The position numbers and the translations under genes are program-made. Below the pieces are notes generated by a model. That model was not told the DNA's origin. It made no database searches and saw only the letters and a program-made list of their open reading frames with translations. This document shows, in pieces, positions 3,873-6,278 of a stretch of DNA of 6,278 nucleotides (its first letter is position 1; each line of letters begins with the position of its first letter). The DNA is from Friedmanniella sp. Its GTDB lineage: Bacteria; Actinomycetota; Actinomycetes; Propionibacteriales; Propionibacteriaceae. Location of the stretch: assembly GCA_025964935.1 (NCBI GenBank), contig JAOPXW010000339.1:1-6278 (forward strand). Reading direction: 5' to 3'.

Positions 3873-6278
3873 GTGACCAGCAGACCGACCGACCCGCTTC
3901 CCGCCTACGTCTGCCGCTCCTGCCGGACGGCGGGCCGGGCCGCGGACGACCTGGTGCTGGACCTCGGGTCGGCCCCGGCCGGCGACGCGTTCCCCCGTCC
4001 CGGGGACCCCCGCCCCGACCCCGCCTTCCCGCTGTCCCTGTGGTGCTGTCCCGGCTGCGGGCTGGCGCAGCTGACGGCCGACGAGACCCGGACCGAGGAG
4101 CCGCGGGCGGTGGAGCCGCAGGCGCTCCGCCGGCAGGCCACCGACGCGGTCCAGCGGGTGCTGGCCTCCGGGGTGCTGGACGGGGTCGACCGGACCGCCC
4201 GGGAGTTCCCCTCGCCGCACGGCGGGTCCTGGCTGGACGACCTGGGCTGGCCGGTGACCACCGAGCCCGCCGGGGTGGTGCTGGACTCGTTCGGCCTGAT
4301 GCACGAGCCGGACCAGGCGGCGGCCATCGCCGGGCGGGCGGCCGCCCTGGTCGCGGGCGGGGTGCTGCTGGTCCAGTTCCACAGCCTGGAGGCCATCGTG
4401 GCCGGCGGCCAGTGGAACGCCCTGCGGCACGGCCACTACGCCTACTTCAGCCTGACCTCGCTGACCGCGCTGCTCGGCCGGGCCGGGCTCGAGCCGGTCC
4501 GGGTCTGGGAGTTCGACCTCTACGGCCTCACCGTCCTGGTCGCCGCCCGCCGTACGGGAGAGGCGGTGCCGCACCCGTCGGTGGCCGCCGTCTCGGCCCG
4601 GGAGACCGGGCTCGGCCTGACCCGGCCGGAGGTGCTGCGCGGGCTGCAGCGCTCCGCCGACCAGGAGACCGACGCGCTCGGTCACCAGCTGCGGGCCGCG
4701 GCCGCGCTCGGGGAGCGGGTGTTCGCCTACGGGGCCGCCTCCCGCGCGGTCGCCCTGCTCGACCGCGCCGGGGTCGACGCCGATCTGCTGCTGGGGGTCG
4801 CCGACGCCTCCCCGGCCAAGCAGGGCCGGACGCTGCCGAGCACGGCCACCGGGCCGGGCGACCGGATCCCGATCATCTCCCCCGAGCAGCTGGTCGCCGA
4901 GCGGCCGGACCGGGTCCTGCTGCTGCTGCCCGACCTGCTGCCCGAGGTGGCCGCGGGCTACCCGTCGCTGGCCGACCGGCTGACGGTCGCCCTGGGCCCC
5001 TCCCCCGTCCCCGGGGCACCGCCGTCCTTCGCCCGCTCGCAGGCCCTGCAGCAGCGGCTGCACGAGCTGGTGCCCTCGGGGGCCCACACCTACGCGCGCG
5101 GCCCCGACCAGTACCCCGAAGGCATGGCCCCGGTGCTCACCCACGGGTCCGGGGCGCGCGTCTGGGACGTGGACGGCAACTGCTTCGTCGAGTACGGCAT
5201 GGGCCTGCGCGCGGTCACCCTGGGTCACGGCTACCGTCCGGTGGTCGAGGCGGTGGCCCGGGCGGCGAGCCTGGGCACCAGCTTCTCCCGGCCGACCCAC
5301 CTGGAGGTCGCCGCCGCCGAGGACCTGCTCGGGCTGCTGCCCGGCGCGGACATGGTCAAGTTCGCCAAGAACGGGTCCGACGCGACGACCGCCGCGCTCA
5401 AGCTGGCCCGGGCGGCCACCGGCCGGACGGTCGTCGCGATCGCGGACCAGCCGTTCTTCTCCGTCGACGACTGGTTCATCCAGACCACCCCGATGAGCGC
5501 CGGCATCCCGGCCGGCCAGGCCGGGATGACCGACCGCTTCGCCTACAACGACCTGGAGTCCCTGACCGCCCTGTTCGACCGGCACGACGGCCGGGTCGCG
5601 GCGGTCTTCCTGGAGGCGGCCACCGCGATGGCCGAGCCGCAGCCGGGCTATCTACAGGCGGTCCGGGCGCTGTGCGACCGGCACGGCACGGTCCTGGTCT
5701 TCGACGAGATGATCACCGGCTTCCGCTGGGCGGCCGGTGGCGCCCAGCAGGTGTACGGGGTGACCCCCGACCTCTCCTGCTGGGGCAAGGCGATGGGCAA
5801 CGGCTTCCCGGTCTCCGCCCTCGCCGGCCGCCGGTCACTGATGGAGCTCGGTGGGCTCCGGACCGACCGGGAGCGGACCTTCCTGCTCTCCACCACCCAC
5901 GGGCCCGAGACCACGGGTCTGGCGGCGTTCCGGGCCGTGGTCCGGGCCTACCGCGAGGGCGACCCGGTGGGCGCGATGGAGTCCGCCGGCCGGCAGCTCG
6001 CCGCCGCGGTGGGCGAGGTGGTGGCCGAGGCGGGGCTGGGGGCGTACGTCGACACCTCCGGCCGGCCCTCCTGCCTGGTCTACCGGACCCGCGACGCGCA
6101 GGGTCACCCGTCGCAGGCGTTCCGGACGATCTTCATGACCGGGCTGCTGAACCACGGGGTGCTGGGCCAGTCGTTCCTGGTCTCGGCGGCCCACACGACC
6201 GCCGACCTGGAGCTGACGGTGACGGCCGTGCGCGCCGCGCTCGTCGACTACGCCCGCGCCCTGACCGACGGTCCGGCG
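3873..6278 (+). CDS. Fusion: C-methyltransferase-like domain plus class III aminotransferase (3' end outside window)
   Basis: One stop-free frame of 802 codons to the window edge, translated codon by codon. Residues 14-62 carry the Cys14/Cys17 and Cys59/Cys62 zinc site with VLDLGSAPAGDAF, as in TylCIII-type C-methyltransferases. EFPSPHGGSWL (111-121) replaces the SAM loop, and DSFGLMHEPD (138-147) matches ANNVxAHxPD. Only 17 residues separate these two blocks, so part of the SAM fold is missing. RHGHYAYFS (185-193) replaces YHEHFxYxS. A Methyltransf_14-like region (about 283-370) has YGAASRAVALL without the KGNT motif. After a Pro-rich linker (376-385) comes a class III PLP aminotransferase like glutamate-1-semialdehyde aminomutase: NGSDAT (500-505), DEMITGFR with PLP Asp611, and GKAMGNGFPVSA with Schiff-base Lys639. 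About 415 residues of this domain are present, nearly the full length. It probably aminates a keto-sugar or related aldehyde; the front half may bind substrate or methylate. The function of the whole is inferred. Confidence 0.9.
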   Translation, partial: MTSRPTDPLPAYVCRSCRTAGRAADDLVLDLGSAPAGDAFPRPGDPRPDPAFPLSLWCCPGCGLAQLTADETRTEEPRAVEPQALRRQATDAVQRVLASGVLDGVDRTAREFPSPHGGSWLDDLGWPVTTEPAGVVLDSFGLMHEPDQAAAIAGRAAALVAGGVLLVQFHSLEAIVAGGQWNALRHGHYAYFSLTSLTALLGRAGLEPVRVWEFDLYGLTVLVAARRTGEAVPHPSVAAVSARETGLGLTRPEVLRGLQRSADQETDALGHQLRAAAALGERVFAYGAASRAVALLDRAGVDADLLLGVADASPAKQGRTLPSTATGPGDRIPIISPEQLVAERPDRVLLLLPDLLPEVAAGYPSLADRLTVALGPSPVPGAPPSFARSQALQQRLHELVPSGAHTYARGPDQYPEGMAPVLTHGSGARVWDVDGNCFVEYGMGLRAVTLGHGYRPVVEAVARAASLGTSFSRPTHLEVAAAEDLLGLLPGADMVKFAKNGSDATTAALKLARAATGRTVVAIADQPFFSVDDWFIQTTPMSAGIPAGQAGMTDRFAYNDLESLTALFDRHDGRVAAVFLEAATAMAEPQPGYLQAVRALCDRHGTVLVFDEMITGFRWAAGGAQQVYGVTPDLSCWGKAMGNGFPVSALAGRRSLMELGGLRTDRERTFLLSTTHGPETTGLAAFRAVVRAYREGDPVGAMESAGRQLAAAVGEVVAEAGLGAYVDTSGRPSCLVYRTRDAQGHPSQAFRTIFMTGLLNHGVLGQSFLVSAAHTTADLELTVTAVRAALVDYARALTDGPA

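Noticed and set aside
3316..3876. Plus-strand frame opposite the epimerase
   Set aside because: Antisense to a clear RmlC-family gene; no domain seen. Only its last codons (3847-3876) are noted, as a possible leader.
3831..5585. Long minus-strand open frame opposite the fusion gene
   Set aside because: Its translation is low-complexity Gly/Arg/Gln/Val/Pro without a recognisable fold. It is the antisense shadow of a GC-rich gene with clear domains on the plus strand.
5649..5654. Two adjacent rare codons (TAT CTA) in the fusion gene
   Set aside because: Unusual in DNA this GC-rich, but isolated; no TTA codon or local shift in composition supports a regulatory pause or a transferred segment.

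Overview
The window is very GC-rich with almost every third codon position G or C, GTG starts, and long spurious antisense frames. This fits a high-GC actinobacterium; genus cannot be read from the sequence. All six genes belong to nucleotide-sugar chemistry, so this is a slice of a surface-polysaccharide, glycolipid or glycosylated-metabolite sugar cluster. No RNA genes, mobile elements or CRISPR repeats are visible, and coding density is nearly complete.

Layout. (1) 1-758 (+): C-terminal part of a sugar C-methyltransferase of the TylCIII/TcaB9 type, cut by the window edge. (2) 755-1549 (+): RfbF-type glucose-1-phosphate cytidylyltransferase, joined to gene 1 by an ATGA overlap. (3) 1542-2204 (+): PIG-L/LmbE-type zinc deacetylase, overlapping gene 2 by 8 nt. 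(4) 2269-3309 (+): extended SDR (NAD-dependent sugar epimerase/dehydratase/reductase), after a 64-nt gap holding a perfect 7-bp hairpin. (5) 3834-3292 (-): RmlC-like 3,5-epimerase whose tail overlaps gene 4 convergently by 18 nt. (6) 3873 to the window end (+): one uninterrupted frame of at least 802 codons that fuses a divergent, shortened C-methyltransferase-like protein to a class III (glutamate-1-semialdehyde aminomutase-like) PLP aminotransferase. It has no stop inside the window. Genes 5 and 6 diverge from a gap of only 38 nt.

How they may work together (inference). Gene 2 would make an NDP-sugar, most likely CDP-glucose. A 4,6-dehydratase, not seen here, would open it to a 4-keto-6-deoxy sugar. 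The methyltransferase, epimerase and SDR would then branch, epimerise and reduce it. The aminotransferase fusion and the deacetylase suggest an amino or acyl-amino group somewhere in the product. The same set of steps (C-methylation, 5-epimerisation, 4-ketoreduction) makes branched sugars such as mycarose on dTDP; here a CDP-linked version is suggested.

The most unusual object is the gene 6 fusion. Its methyltransferase half keeps the four-cysteine zinc site but lacks about 30-40 residues of the usual SAM fold and has altered catalytic motifs. Its aminotransferase half keeps the PLP lysine and aspartate. The epimerase also lacks the usual Tyr of its family, so the cluster may make an uncommon sugar.
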